Notes under the pieces: generated by a model
Database searches by the model: none
What the model saw: the letters and a program-made list of their open reading frames with translations, nothing else
Told to the model about the DNA's origin: nothing
Translations under genes and position numbers: made by a program
DNA from: Bisporella sp. PMI_857
Lineage: Eukaryota > Ascomycota > Leotiomycetes > Helotiales > Helotiaceae
Direction: 5' to 3'
Assembly: GCA_021307315.1 (NCBI GenBank)
Contig: JAJSPD010000112.1
Coordinates: 1 to 64,000, forward strand
DNA: 64,000 nt
Part shown: piece by piece, positions 10,829-23,100 of the stretch
How the letters are laid out: each line of letters begins with the position of its first letter
Numbering within the stretch: the first letter of the stretch is position 1

Positions 10829-13800
10829 CTATGACTTTTCAGACCCATTCGCAACCGGTTTCCTCGAAATGCCATTGCTTTTAACTCCATTTCCAACCCC
10901 TTTTAGCACACCTCCCAATTCCTTCTCTTTCTCGATCTGCCCGGAGTCATCCTCAACCTCCACCCCCGCGATGAACAACTCACTTACCCCCTCCAGGCTA
11001 GCCACGAAAATACAAAGCAAGCTTGCAATAACGAAATGGCTGATTGTTGAACCGATTTCCAACCATGAGCCCTCATCCTTAACCACCCAGAAGAAATGTA
11101 GTGTCAAGAAATCGCTTAGTGCCATCACTAGCATAAATAGCGCGGAAGGAGCTACGCCGAGCCGTTTGTTGAGGATTCCAAGGTTGGCGGAGATGAGTGC
11201 AAATGGGATCATGAGTTTCAGGATAAGAAGCGCGCCTTGGGAGAAGGGATCAAAGACAGGGATGAGGCGGGCGACAGAATCGAGACTGAAGGAAGAAACA
11301 GAGGCGACATTTCCCGTGCTGAAGAATCCCGATTGTAGGAGGCTGAGGAAGAAGAGGGCAATGCGGGCGTCGGATAGATTTAATGAGCGGAATGGAGACG
11401 ACAAGAGTGTGGTTGGCATCTCTGATGTGTCGTTGGAGGGTTGTTTGGTGGGTTGTGTAAATTTGTAAATGTTGTGCTCGAGCCTCACCCAGGAGATAAG
11501 GGTTATGCTAAAGCCAAGGTAGAAAATACCTTCGAAGGAGATGGTGAGGATGACGAATAGGGGGGAAAATGTGAGGAATATGATCATTAGGCGGTGTAAA
11601 TAATGATTGTTGGGCTGTAGGCGATGTGCGAAAGGCATCAACAAAGGAAGTACTGATATATGTAAGCATACAAACGTCTGAGTGCGGTGTTACGTACCTA
11701 GAACAAACCATCCGACTACTTGATTGCCTCGGGGTAATCCCAGTTTGCCTTGTAATGATGCCACACTTGATTTTGTAACCAACATGGCGAGTACGACGAA
11801 TCCGATCTGACCGGTATTAGAGATAGAATACTTGAACCTGAAACGGACGTCGAACTTACTTGGATACCGAGAAGCGCCCGGGAGATAGTGTTGTCTGCCG
11901 GTGCTGCTGAGTCTCCTGTCATTTTGGATTTGACAAGAAGATGCTTCTCAAATATGAGGTATGAAATGCCAATTGCGACCATCAACGAGCCTCCAGACAA
12001 GCTGTAAAATGATGTTAAATATCATTTCAGGAAAGCGCCAATTGACTTACATAAGAGTTATATTCTCAGTCTTCATCGCTGGTACCAGAGTGAAGGTACT
12101 CATGAGCACACAAGCTGCAATCCAAGTTCCGACCAGCAATTTGTTCTTTTGTAGGAATTTGCCGCCATAAAATAGAGGCCAAGATGCAGCGGCAATAAAC
12201 AAAACAGAAAATACCTCCCGATGCTCATATCCCAATGCCTGTTTATATTATCAGCCAAATCGCCAGAGAAAGTCACGAAAACCTACAAGCGATTCTATAA
12301 GGCCTAAGAAAATGAATGCTTTCAATGCAAGCATAGTAGCTTCACCAGCAGTCGTGATATGGCCAAAAAGCACCCTCTTTCCTTCAATAAGTGACTTTCG
12401 TCGAGCATAGACCTCCTCCCAGAATCCAACTGGGAAGATTGCATATGCATAGTATGTCAAGGGTGACTTGGATACAATGAATGAAGAATATAGTAATACA
12501 AGAACGGAAGAGAAAAATATAGTAGCAAAGAGGTTCCTAGACGTCTCCGTCTTTCCGTGGAGGACGTGAAGGTCTATGACAGTTGTCAAAGCAAACGCAA
12601 TCCAGCCTAGGTAACCAATAGTTATGAGAGCACGAAGAAACAGCCAATCATAAGTCTGAAGGTATCTTAATCCTTCAAGACCCAGATTGAACAGCTCCGC
12701 TGTAGTCTGTATAGCCTCCTCGTGTTTCCCTTGGTCGATCAGAGCCTTTATTGTATCGAACCTATGCTCCGCAGAGTGTGCTCCGTCGCCAAGGGCCTTG
12801 TACGGACGATAGCGCAGCTCAGTAGCTTTCTTCTGCTCTTCCTTGACTCTGTACATCTCGAGAATTCCCCTAGCATTCGCAAGGAAAGCCTCTGATTTGG
12901 CAGCAATATCTCCCGCCAGGAACGACAAGGGCAATTGGCCAACTGAATTGACTGGAAACGCGAGTCCGGCAAGATATGCCATCAAGGGTGCGACATCTGC
13001 CTGTGATACATCATGCCTTTTAATATGGTCAAATCCCCAATCAGATGAAAGTGCATCATGACCCGGTGCAATACGTTCCTTGCTGATTACCGGCTTCGCA
13101 ACTCCCGAACCCCAAGCGACCAGAGGGGTTCGAGTATTGTCGGGATGTCCGTCACCATGACTGCCCCAATCACTCATCCCATGATCTGCAGTGAACACGT
13201 AGGCAGTTTTGTCATCATTGTAGAATTTTTCAATCAGCTCGGTAATCTCCTTTACCCCCTCGTCAACGACCTTAATATTGTGTAAATACTCCTTCGAGTA
13301 CGGCCTATATGCATGTCCGTTTGTATCCAGGCCCAAAAGATGCAAGAAGAACACTGATTTATTCTCCCTCAACTGCGTATCCAGTGTAAAATTCTTCGCT
13401 GCTTCCGCAAAAAGCGCCTTAACTCCATCAAACACCCAGAAATCCAAATGTTCAGCATTTCTACTGAAATCCTCTTCCTCAGCACCGTAAGTAAACGCGT
13501 CTACTCGTCCCGGCACGGCGCCCTTCTCAAACATCGGCAAGATATCAGGACTCCCCCAACTCCATGTATGCCGGCTGCGATTGAACACACTGTCGAAATT
13601 GACGGGGTTGAGCTTCCAGCCCGTCATCACGGCAGAGACATCCTCATATAGACCTGCTATCAACGCTACATGCCCTGGACGTGATTCTGTAGGCACACGG
13701 GTGTGGGAGACACCGAAGGTACCATGCTCGAGCACACGCGAGCGGATGAAGGGCGCAAGAGGTCGCGGGACGAGATCTGCGTCGGTTTTTGGGTATGGTT

Positions 13801-14081
13801 CTGGATGTGATTGAAATGCTTTATCTACACGCAACCCATCACCTAAAGTAAGTTAGGACCTGAGTGATCTATTCTGGGCAGTTGAAAGAGCGAAGTGCCA
13901 TACCAACAAATAACACCAAACGTTTTGCGGGAGCTTCAGCAGTGCCTGGCCGTTCCACCTGGAACTCACGCATCCCGGACACAATGGGACTGACAAAATA
14001 TATATCGAAGATAGAGTAAATATACACAAGATGAAATGACATAGCAATGGCTAAGAAGCCTAAACGATTGATGCGTGCCAT
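10829..14081 (-). CDS. MCD4: GPI ethanolamine phosphate transferase 1 (Mcd4/PIG-N), 998 aa, six exons
   Basis: Mcd4 adds phosphoethanolamine to the first mannose of the GPI anchor precursor in the ER membrane. Exons, 5' to 3' on the reverse strand: 13904-14081, 12287-13842, 12051-12238, 11860-12001, 11698-11806, 10829-11652; introns are 45-61 nt and all junctions keep frame. The N-terminus (MARINRLGFLAIAMSFHLVY) is a signal-anchor helix, followed by the alkaline-phosphatase-fold catalytic domain: metal-binding VGDGLR formed across the first intron, the nucleophile region SHTRVPTESRPGH, and FTADHGMSDWGSHGDGH with metal-binding Asp and His. The second half is a run of hydrophobic helices. The length is normal for the family. 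The hydrophilic tail ends NGSEKS. All expected catalytic residues are present, so the gene looks intact. Confidence 0.95.
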
Positions 14082-14576
14082 GTTGAAATGATACTTGTTC
14101 TATACTCAGGGGTTGAAGGGGTGTTGCTGAGCTGCGAATTCAGCATCGACGGGCTGGTTTCATGAATGGGATTAAAGGAGTGGCATGTCCAATCTGTGGA
14201 CAATATTTGTGTATAGTTATATATGGCTAAAGGTATGGTTGTGGTTTTGATTTTGAGGTTGTGATGCGTTGTGTCTGATTAAGCCATCCAGGTACACAAC
14301 GCTTCTCCACATTTAAAAAAATAACCCCGAGGGTGCAGGGATCAAGTATTCTGGGGTTATAGATTCATCTGGCCAAGCGTAGATCTCACGAAAGTACTTA
14401 TGATTAACAACATATATGAATTGCTAGAATAGCACCATGATAATCTCGCATCTCATAAAAGACAGGAAATTGGTATAATACACCCACAAGGATATCTCCC
14501 AGCAAACTCCGACACACCTAGAATGCAGTTTCCCTATAATAGACAAAAAAGTTATCTTGGGGAATCTAGAAGCTAC
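14082..14576. other. Intergenic region between MCD4 and the Pcs1/Csm1 gene
   Basis: Both flanking genes run on the reverse strand, so this holds the MCD4 promoter and the 3' UTR of its neighbour. AT-rich. No further gene recognised. Confidence 0.5.
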
Positions 14577-16319
14577 TTAGTCCACCTCGACTTTTTCCGT
14601 TAACGCTTTTCCTACTCTGTCATAAAATCTCGCAGCCTGCGGCCTAGGAAACGTGATCTCTTCTACCAAATAATCTGGCAAGAGATCCATCAATGCCTTG
14701 TCTCTGCTTGGATCTAGCTGAGGAACATATTGATATTGAGCATCTTCATAACTTTCCGCTGACTTCTCATTCGTGACTGCTAGTTTGAAATGAAGCGCTA
14801 AACTCTAGTCAGCCTAGCAACATCTAGGAGAACCGGGGAATACTTACTTCCGTTCCGACCTGTCTGGATGCAGTCGAATACATCGTCCTCGGAATCTCTC
14901 TTCACGCCTCGAATGATTAGCCCAGTGAGATCGCTATACAGATCTTCCTTCAATTGGGCAGCTTGAGCTACCTGGGCAGCTTCCACACTGCCCACCATTC
15001 GGATTCCCCCATTGGCTTTGACGGCGCTGCCCGATACTTTATTACTAGCACTCTCGACAGAAGCGGAAGCAGTGCGATTTGCGGCGAGTTTCGTCGACAA
15101 TGTTTTATTTTCGGCTTGCAGCTTCTTAATTTCAACTTGGGATTTCTTATTTTCAGCCTGAGCTTCAGCCCGAATTTCGGATAAAGACGTGGTTAATTGA
15201 GTGACTTGAGCTTTGAGGGCCCCAATCTCAGTCGCTTGAAACTCGACCTTTTTCTTTAAACTCCGAGACTCCTTTGCCAAAGCAGCTTGAGATGTCAAGT
15301 CAGATTTTAGCGAAGCGATTAGTTTTTCTGCAGCTATTGAGATATCAGTTGGTATACCAGAAGTATAGATATGCGAATTTACCTATAGATTTCTCTTCGC
15401 TCTGCTTTTTCAGTCGCTCAAAGTTCCGCTCTGCCTCCTTCAGCCCAATCTCGCGCAAATCCTGATATTTGATGTTCAACGCTTCAAATTTATTTGTCAT
15501 GTCTCCAAGTTTGCGCCGTAATGCTGGATCACTTCTTTCCGTGTCGGAGCCACTTCCTGCTCGTCGGTGAATAGGTACTGCTTGCCGGGCCATAGAGTCT
15601 GACCTCGGCCGCCGTACATTAGAAGCAACTCTGGAGACGGTCTCCTCAATCACTTCCTCATCACCTCCGTCGTCAACTTCCATTTCATCCTGTGCCGGAA
15701 CTTGAGTTTCTTGGATAACTTTTTCAGGCGTTGGCTCTGGTGCTATCTCTCGTTTAGCTCGGCCTTTCCTCTTCGTAACGTGCGCCTCTTTCTGGGGAAC
15801 ACTGGAAGAGGCATCATCTGCTATGGTTGCGGCCTTTGAGGGTCTCCCTCTAGTGGCCGTTTTCTTAGCTGTAGGCTTCGACTTTGTCGTCTTAACAGCA
15901 ACAACTATAGACTCTGCAGGGTCATCCATAACAACATCCTCGTTCTGATCAAACTCGTCCACTTCTTCTGTATCACTGATATTCTGTTGATTCGTCTTAT
16001 CTGCTAGTACCTTTCTCTTTCCCAGAGTCGCGACTTGCTTTTTCCCATGTTTCTTTGCGGGTTCTACATCATTGGCTTTCGCAGATAAGCGGCCACTCGT
16101 GCGACGCGGCGGAGCTTTTGCTTGGGCAACTTTTGATGCTATTGCTTTCCGTCCTTTCTTCACGGGAGCTTTGTTTTCGGCGGCAGAATCTGGCGTTGGC
16201 ATGCCCGAAGGCGTATTGAATTGCAAATCATCATCGTCCGAATCAATGAGTCCTGACAAGGTCGAATGACCGAATTTCGACTTCGACATAGAGGATGTTT
16301 TATCGAGTTGAGCGCGCAT
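14577..16319 (-). CDS. PCS1: Monopolin-type kinetochore protein (Pcs1/Csm1 family), 547 aa, three exons
   Basis: In yeasts Csm1/Pcs1 works with Lrs4/Mde4 at kinetochores to cross-link or clamp microtubule attachment sites. Exons 5' to 3': 15383-16319, 14848-15333, 14577-14797, with introns of 49 and 50 nt (gtaaat and gtaagt donors). The N-terminal half is basic and Ser/Lys/Pro-rich (AT-hook-like RGRPSK), with acidic patches (DSDDDD, EEVDEFDQ). A coiled coil runs from about residue 275 to 400 (LRRKLGDMTNKFEALN, then many Leu/Lys/Glu heptads). The C-terminal globular domain shows LYSDLTGLIIRGVKR, DDVFDCIQTGRNG joined by splicing to TLHFKLAV, and ARFYDRVGKAL, all typical of the Csm1 fold. An alternative start is the Met ten codons downstream. 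Divergent from MSP1, with 376 bp between start codons. Confidence 0.88.
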
Positions 16320-16695
16320 TCCCTTTGAAAGCGCGATATTCGGCGCAAAAAAGAGGAAATCTTAGCTCGAAAATCAAACTATTCCTTTGTATGATCCAAG
16401 GAAGCAATTTGGCACGCGTAGACAGTTTGGAGTATCGAATGTCTGTATAAATGTCCGGTCGCAAGTCTGGTTGTGTAAGAGCAGGAGGGGTGTAAACAAA
16501 CCTTGGTGATCTTTACAGCGGATCCTGCGAGCCAAGAATGCATTCACGCTAGTCAGCCACGGCCACGACTGCTGTGGCGTTCCACGATAACTCGGCTCGT
16601 CTCGATTATTATCGCATATCTAAATTTCATACCTGTTGTTACTGATGAACACCACATTTGCGAACTCGACATAAGGCGACGCATTCTGCCATCTC
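16320..16695. promoter_or_regulatory. Shared divergent promoter region of PCS1 and MSP1
   Basis: The two start codons face away from each other across 376 bp, so both promoters and 5' UTRs must lie here. No specific operator was identified. The stretch is short enough for a bidirectional promoter, which is an inference. Confidence 0.5.
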
Positions 16696-18132
16696 ATGAT
16701 GGGCGGAGAAAGGAAGTATGGCCTTTTACAGGACATCGTCCTAGTCGCCATCTCTGTAAGTCTGGAAATTCTTCCTCTACCTCGGCGCCTTTTCTAAAAT
16801 AAGTGATTTGGCTAATATTTCCTCAGAGCGCGTCTATGTACTATGTGGTCAAATCTCTGATATCTCAGTTTCCTACCAATTTGGACCCAGAAAAAGAGCA
16901 ACACGATCAGGCGCGCATAAAGGCCGTGGCTAATTTGCAAAGGTTACGGAAATCACAAGCCCATGACGATGGAGAAGATGGAGGAGCTTTCTCAGATGGG
17001 AATACATCGGGGAGGATAGGCATAAGTGATCTGGCTCTAGATCAATATGAAAGCCAAATAGCTATGGAAGTTGTATCGCCGGAGGATATACCAGTTGGCT
17101 TTGATGGTATGCCGCATCTCATGCCTACATTTTAGTATTTCTAACGTTTGCAGATATCGGCGGACTTGAAGAGATAGTCGAAGAGCTCAAAGAGTCGGTC
17201 ATTTATCCTCTTACTATGCCTCACCTATACTCACGCTCTTCAACTCTCCTCGCTGCTCCTTCCGGTGTTCTTCTCTATGGCCCACCTGGATGCGGAAAAA
17301 CAATGCTGGCGAAAGCACTTGCACATGAAAGTGGAGCATGCTTCATCAACCTGCACATTTCAACCTTGACGGAGAAATGGTATGGAGACTCCAACAAATT
17401 AGTACGGGCGGTCTTCTCTCTAGCGCGGAAACTACAGCCAACGATTGTGTTCATCGACGAAATCGATTCCATACTTGGCCAAAGACGCAGCGGTGAACAT
17501 GAAGCAAGTGGTATGGTCAAAGCAGAGTAAGTGCTAGCGCCTGGTTGTGCATAGGATGGGTACTAACAGTCTTTAGGTTCATGACGCTGTGGGACGGCCT
17601 CACATCTTCGAATGAACAAGGAATACCTGCTCAAATTTGTATCCTCGGTGCCACAAATCGCATGCAAGACATTGATGAAGCCATTTTACGCCGAATGCCC
17701 AAAAAGTTCCCTGTATCATTGCCGAATTTGTCTCAACGACGACGGATATTGAAGCTCATATTGAAAGACACAAAGACAGATCCTGAGCACTTCGATATCG
17801 AATATTTAACTCGTGTAATGGCTGGTATGTCTGGTAGTGATATCAAGGAAGCTTGTAGAGAAGCCGCCATGGTACCAGTAAGAGAGTTCATTAAGACGCA
17901 ACGGGCAAGCGGAGTCAGGATGTCGTCCGTTCAAGGTGATGCGGTGCGTGGAGTACGGACGGAGGACTTCTTCGGGCGAAGGGGAGGTGGGCAGATCCTT
18001 GAAGGCAATCATGCACGAGCTTCGGTGTCGAAAAAGTCTGCCCCAGCACAATATGCATCAGACAACGATGAGTACGAAGATGTTGAGGATAGTGATCGGG
18101 AGACGGTATCGTATGGGCCACAGGTCGATTAA
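16696..18132 (+). CDS. MSP1: Msp1/ATAD1-type AAA ATPase of the mitochondrial outer membrane, 422 aa, four exons
   Basis: Msp1 extracts mislocalised tail-anchored proteins from the mitochondrial outer membrane. Exons: 16696-16755, 16827-17106, 17154-17526, 17577-18132; introns of 71, 47 and 50 nt, the last with a perfect TACTAAC branch point. The start is set by an in-frame TAA 24 bases upstream and by the good fit of a 20-codon first exon that begins the N-terminal membrane helix ([19 protein letters not shown]). The DIGGLEEI motif is made by splicing. The Walker A motif is [12 protein letters not shown] (Lys near residue 162), Walker B is [11 protein letters not shown], and a later [10 protein letters not shown] plus RRMPKKF gives sensor and arginine-finger positions. 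The last ~60 residues are acidic and variable. It looks intact. Confidence 0.93.
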
Positions 18133-18731
18133 AGTTTCAAATCTAGAAGCGAGCGAGCCATATGTAACATACAAACGAGGCGTTGGAATAGCGGGAGGGA
18201 TGGATGTCTATAGAAGAATAATTAGAGCAAGCAAACAACAACTAACAACGATAATACCCTCATCGACATCGTCTCGGCGACTAATTTTATTTAATTTTAT
18301 TTACCAATGATTTATTTGCTATTCAGGTAGGTAGGTATGCATATGTGGTTCTAGATACCTCCTCTGAACCTAATTTTTTATCGATTTTGGATTCCATTCG
18401 GCTAATACAAATAGTTGAAAGCCCTGTAATCACGTCATAACTTAGTGCGACCAAAATCCGGGGTAAGCATTGGCAAAGCGTCTTGCGAAAGCGGACCCCA
18501 GCCATTTCGTGACTCCTAGAAAAAGAGAGAAAAGATTCAGGTACATAAAACACCGCCCTGGATATCTACATTTACCTTAGTCATACGAAATCACATCGAA
18601 TTTACTACTTTATTTATACCGTTTGCGAAGCTGAATCTTTCGTCGCAGCCCTGCCTCCATCTCAATTGCAGTCTAGCCTCACCTTTTCTGCCCCTCTGTT
18701 CCAGCCGATCCGCTCTCTTGACTCTCCCAAA
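18133..18731. promoter_or_regulatory. Intergenic region with the cystathionine beta-lyase promoter
   Basis: A TATA-like tttatttata lies near 18608-18617. TGACTC cores, the half of the Gcn4/CPC1 element used by amino-acid biosynthesis genes, occur at 18510-18515 and at 18719-18724 just before the ATG. Neither is the full TGACTCA, so regulation by general amino acid control is only suggested. Confidence 0.35.
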
Positions 18732-20159
18732 ATGTCTTCACCGCCAGGTCGGTCAGGAGCTACTGGCACCAGCAAGACCACTGCTGCTGCTGCTAGCAAG
18801 GCATTTCCTCACATCGACCTCGACGGTCATGATCTGCCACCGTCACCAGCACCCTCCAGTCCTAGAAATGGGCGTAAGTATGCATTAGCCACCGAGCTGG
18901 TATACACCGACAGCAAGGACCAGTATGGAGCTTCGAGCATGCCAATCTACCAGTCTGCCACCTTCAAGCAGACGACGGCCAATGGCGGAAATGAATACGA
19001 TTATACAAGATCAGGAAACCCTACACGGACACATCTGGAACGGCATTTGGCCAAGATCATGAAGGCCGGAAGGGCCTTGGTTGTAGGATCGGGGATGGGA
19101 GCATTGGACGTTATCACCCGGATTTTGCGGCCTGGAGATGAGGTCATTACCGGTGACGATCTATACGGTGGCACAAATCGATTGTTGACTTACATGGCCA
19201 CCAACCACGGGATCATCGTGCATCACATTGACACAACGAACCCCGAGCGAGTGAAGGATGTCCTGTCGCCAAAGACGGCCATGGTATTATTAGAGACGCC
19301 TACAAATCCATTGATCAAGATTGTGGATATTCCTACCATCTCCAAGCTTGTGCACGAAGTCAATGGCAAGGCTTTGGTTGTGGTCGATAACACCATGCTT
19401 TCGCCAATGCTGTCAAATCCTCTAGATCTAGGTGCCGACATCGTATACGAATCGGGCACAAAGTACCTCTCAGGACATCACGATATCATGGCCGGTGTTC
19501 TAGCATTCAATGACCCTTCGATTGGAGACAAGATGTACTTCACAATCAATTCCACTGGCTGTGGTCTCGCACCGAACGATGCTTTCCTCCTCATGAGAGG
19601 CATCAAGACTCTAGCAATCCGCATGGAGAAGCAACAATCTAATGCCCAACAAATCGCCGAGTTTCTCGAAGCCCGAGGATTCCGCGTTCGATACCCAGGC
19701 TTGAAGTCACATCCACAATACGATCTCCACTGGTCCATGGCCCGTGGCGCAGGAGCTGTGCTCTCATTCGAGACTGGTGATGTTGCTCTGTCTGAAAGAA
19801 TTGTTGAGGCTGCTCGATTATGGGGTATCAGCGTCAGTTTCGGATGCGTCAACAGCTTGATCAGCATGCCATGCCAGATGAGTCACGCAAGCATCAGCGC
19901 CGCGACGAGAAAGGAGAGACAGATGCCGGAGGATATCATTAGACTTTGTGTTGGTATTGAAGATGTTAATGATCTTATCGATGATCTTAGCTCTGCTGTA
20001 AGTCTGCTTCCTCATTCCATGTGCTTTCACTAACGCAAATAGCTCGTTCAAGCTGGCGCGGTGACAGTGACCTTAGACGGATTCCATGCCAAGGGCTCGG
20101 CTCAAGCAATAGCTCAAATCCCAATAGAGGAATCCGATGCGGCTGCTGCATCACAATAA
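18732..20159 (+). CDS. STR3: Cystathionine beta-lyase (PLP enzyme), 460 aa, two exons
   Basis: The enzyme splits cystathionine into homocysteine, pyruvate and ammonia in methionine synthesis. Exon 1 is 18732-19997 and exon 2 20043-20159, with a 45-nt intron (gtaagt, branch ctaac). The ATG at 18732 (cccaaaATG) is chosen because the frame upstream of it has no earlier ATG. A Ser/Ala/Pro-rich leader of about 50 residues precedes the Cys/Met-metabolism PLP fold. Seen motifs: YDYTRSGNPTR (substrate/cofactor pocket), SGMGALD, DDLYGGT, ETPTNP, VVVDNTMLSP with the cofactor-binding Asp, and SGTKYLSGHHDIM holding the Schiff-base Lys near residue 244. The C-terminal part has IRLCVGIEDVNDLIDDL. Cystathionine gamma-lyase and gamma-synthase share the fold; the YTDSKDQYGASSMPIYQ start fits the fungal beta-lyases best. 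Confidence 0.93.
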
Positions 20160-23100
20160 TCTTCTGAAATTTAGTGCAAGGGTATATTGACAGCATGGCT
20201 TAGGCGTTCTGGGAAGTGGATGGCGGAAACTATGAATTAAAAACTTCATTTCACGAGCTCACGCTATCAAAATGGTATAGACGAAATTTTATGAACAGCT
20301 TTATTCAACAAAAGCCTCAATCTTTTGCCTGACATGACTTGACAGTGCATTGTGCCAATGAAAAAACTAGACGTCAAGGCAAGCTCTTGGGTCCTTGTCC
20401 CTGTAGTACAATCCCCTCTAAATCCAGCATAAAATTTCATGTATCCATGACGCTAACAAGTATGGTGTAAAGCCGTCAGCCCTCACAGCCCAGTAGGTTC
20501 AAACCCCGTCGACTGAATGCTTCCTCCCCCCCTTCTCATCTCCAAAAGGCACAAATAAAGTTCTCCAGCTAACCGCTCCATCAAAAATGGGGTACTATCA
20601 GAAAGCCGCACTGACCCCTAAGCCGCATGATTGGACCTGGTTGGAAGTATGGTCGCCGGGAAAAGCGGGAGATCGAGGACAATATATATCATGAAGAGAA
20701 AGATCGTAATTCGAACATCTTTGAAAAGGAACCCCCAGAAAAAGGCATATCGTAAGTGAAATGTTTCACTCGGAGTAGATGAAGCAGAAAGCGGAAGAAG
20801 AATTTCTGGGGTTCGTCCCTTAATTTTTCAATCCCCCCCCCGTCCTCTTGATACCTCCTGTTCTCTCCTCAAATGCCTCTTTCCCCGATTTATACACAGA
20901 TTTCAATCTTTACCTGCCTTCCTATTCTGGTGCTTGCACGACGCCCACAGATGCACCGCCATCTCAAATCTTCATGCGTTTTTAGATTTCAGGGCCTTTA
21001 GGGTCCTCGGAAGAATGGAATGGAGGTTGATGACGTGCTTCGAATAGCTTAACTATGGCAAAGGATATGCAAAATAGGAGACCCAAATATAAAAGGCATT
21101 ACTGCATAAGCACTGGTAAATGTTAGGCAGGAAAGTTAGATGTGATATCTACATGTAATAAGTGTGAATCTTAGAGAAAAGTGTTTTTTTTTCACCTTGA
21201 TAAGGAAGAAGGCTCCTCAGGTGGTCAGGTCTTTCTACACAAATAAGGCTCAAAAGGAGCCGCAGCTTTAAAAAGGACCTGGAAGTCTTAAAAGAGAGCA
21301 AGCAGCAATCCTGAGCATCTTGGAACGGTTAGGATACGTCAGAGGCTAGCTGTGATCGTGAACAAGACGCTTAGCTAATAGAAGCCAACAAGTCACCATA
21401 TCATATGACGACGGGGCTGGGGTTGCGACACGGAGATTTAGAATATGGATGACATCCCATCAGCGAGAAGGAGGTAATTAGGACCACGGATGGAATACTT
21501 GTACCGGCATTTCAAAGTCACCGAGCAGCAAGCACCGTTCCTTTTAGAAGAACCATTAGATGTACTTCGCTCGCTTAAGCCCCTTATCTGCGCATACCAC
21601 GTGCAGCTAAGTCCTCTTCTTTGGTAAATCGGTGAAAGTCATAGACAGATTCTATTTTGCGAAGCACGGACGCATGAACTGATCCGTGGCGAATTTCTGT
21701 TAAAGAAACGGATGATAATCTCCTACCAGGGTATGAGAAGGAGGGCTGCAATAACGCCCCTCGGCCATACTTCGAGCCCGGCAGCTTATAGATCGGTCTA
21801 CATATTTATTATGGATCCTCAAATTGATATTAAGCTTGATTAAGGTACGAAATGCCAAGTACATTTGTTGTACGCACAAAGCTAGACGGCCATCTGCCTC
21901 TCAAAAATTCATCTTGTTGTCTTCAGCTCAAGATATGCAGCCTACGGAAGACCTCTAGATTGGCAGGCAATGTTGCTAATACAAAACTCCTTGAGTCAAG
22001 GGATACCCAAGTAGGTGAGAAACTGAAAACACGTTAGCCAGTGAGCAGGATTCGGCATAATTAGCATTGTGTTTGAAAGAGCATAAAGCCATGGCCACAA
22101 CCTTGTCTTGTGGATATATCGAGCCGTGCGTCTAAACCAAGGCGTCGGAGAGCTGGATACAGATTACTAAAGTGTGGACTATTCATGTCTCTGTGATATA
22201 AATACTTGGAAAGTAAGCAGAAGAAGGGTCACATCTTAACATATTTTATCAGGAGTTACGTCCGAAAAATTACTCATATCGCTTATATCAACCGGCTCAT
22301 CAGTATTAAAGGACCACTGAACATGAGCCCTACCTGATGTAAAGCGGAGCACAGGAAAATGGGGGGGCAGAGACGAGAACTTGCACTCTAGGCACCTAGC
22401 AATGGTTAGAATGATTTATGACCCGGTACGTCAATATCCATATTTACCAAAAGTGTGCCTCATACCACCCCACCACAAATTGAGGTCCAACACTGTGAGA
22501 TGAGCAAGCGTAACTGAAAAATCGGCGCTAGAAAATCTTTTTTGATACTAATAATTTCACTACTGTAGTTCTTATACTGTAATTAGAAACCTTTTCTTCA
22601 AATTCCGTAGAATGCTAAAGTCCTTTTTTGATATCTTTCTTGATATTTCTGGGAAGAATCAGAGAGGTAAAGTATTGTATCTGATGAATGGTTGAAATGG
22701 GCCGATTGACGGAATAAGGAGACATTCTCACTAGTGTGGGCTTGGAATTAGTACGCGGAACAGCATTATCAACATAAAGATGCAACTGAAAGATAGAAGC
22801 CGACAGGATGGAGTAGAAGCTCCAGATAGTTATGAAATCTAGAATATATTGCCTGCTCCAAGATTTCGAGGGAATATTCTCCAAGTCCAAACTTGGAATA
22901 TGCTGGCCCATACCTAGCGAGGAGCGCGAGACTAGAGCTAGACAAGCGTGTAGAATACAGTTGTTGGCGCTCATAGGTTAGTTCACATGGGACTAGAGTC
23001 TCAGTCTCCACTTGAAGAAGAACACCGATTTCTAGTGCTGGCATGCTCACCGATCTGTCAACCGCGAGATTTGGGCACTACAGTGTGCACCTCTTCAACC

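Noticed and set aside
10869..11468. 199-codon forward frame
   Set aside because: It is the antisense shadow of the last exon of MCD4.
20495..20507. B-box-like aggttcaaacccc suggesting a tRNA gene
   Set aside because: The flanking T-stem has a mismatch and two wobble pairs, and no A box, anticodon arm or acceptor stem could be built upstream.
22615..23050. Two overlapping reverse-strand frames of about 90-119 codons
   Set aside because: They occupy the same bases in different frames, neither has a recognised domain, and only one could be real at most.
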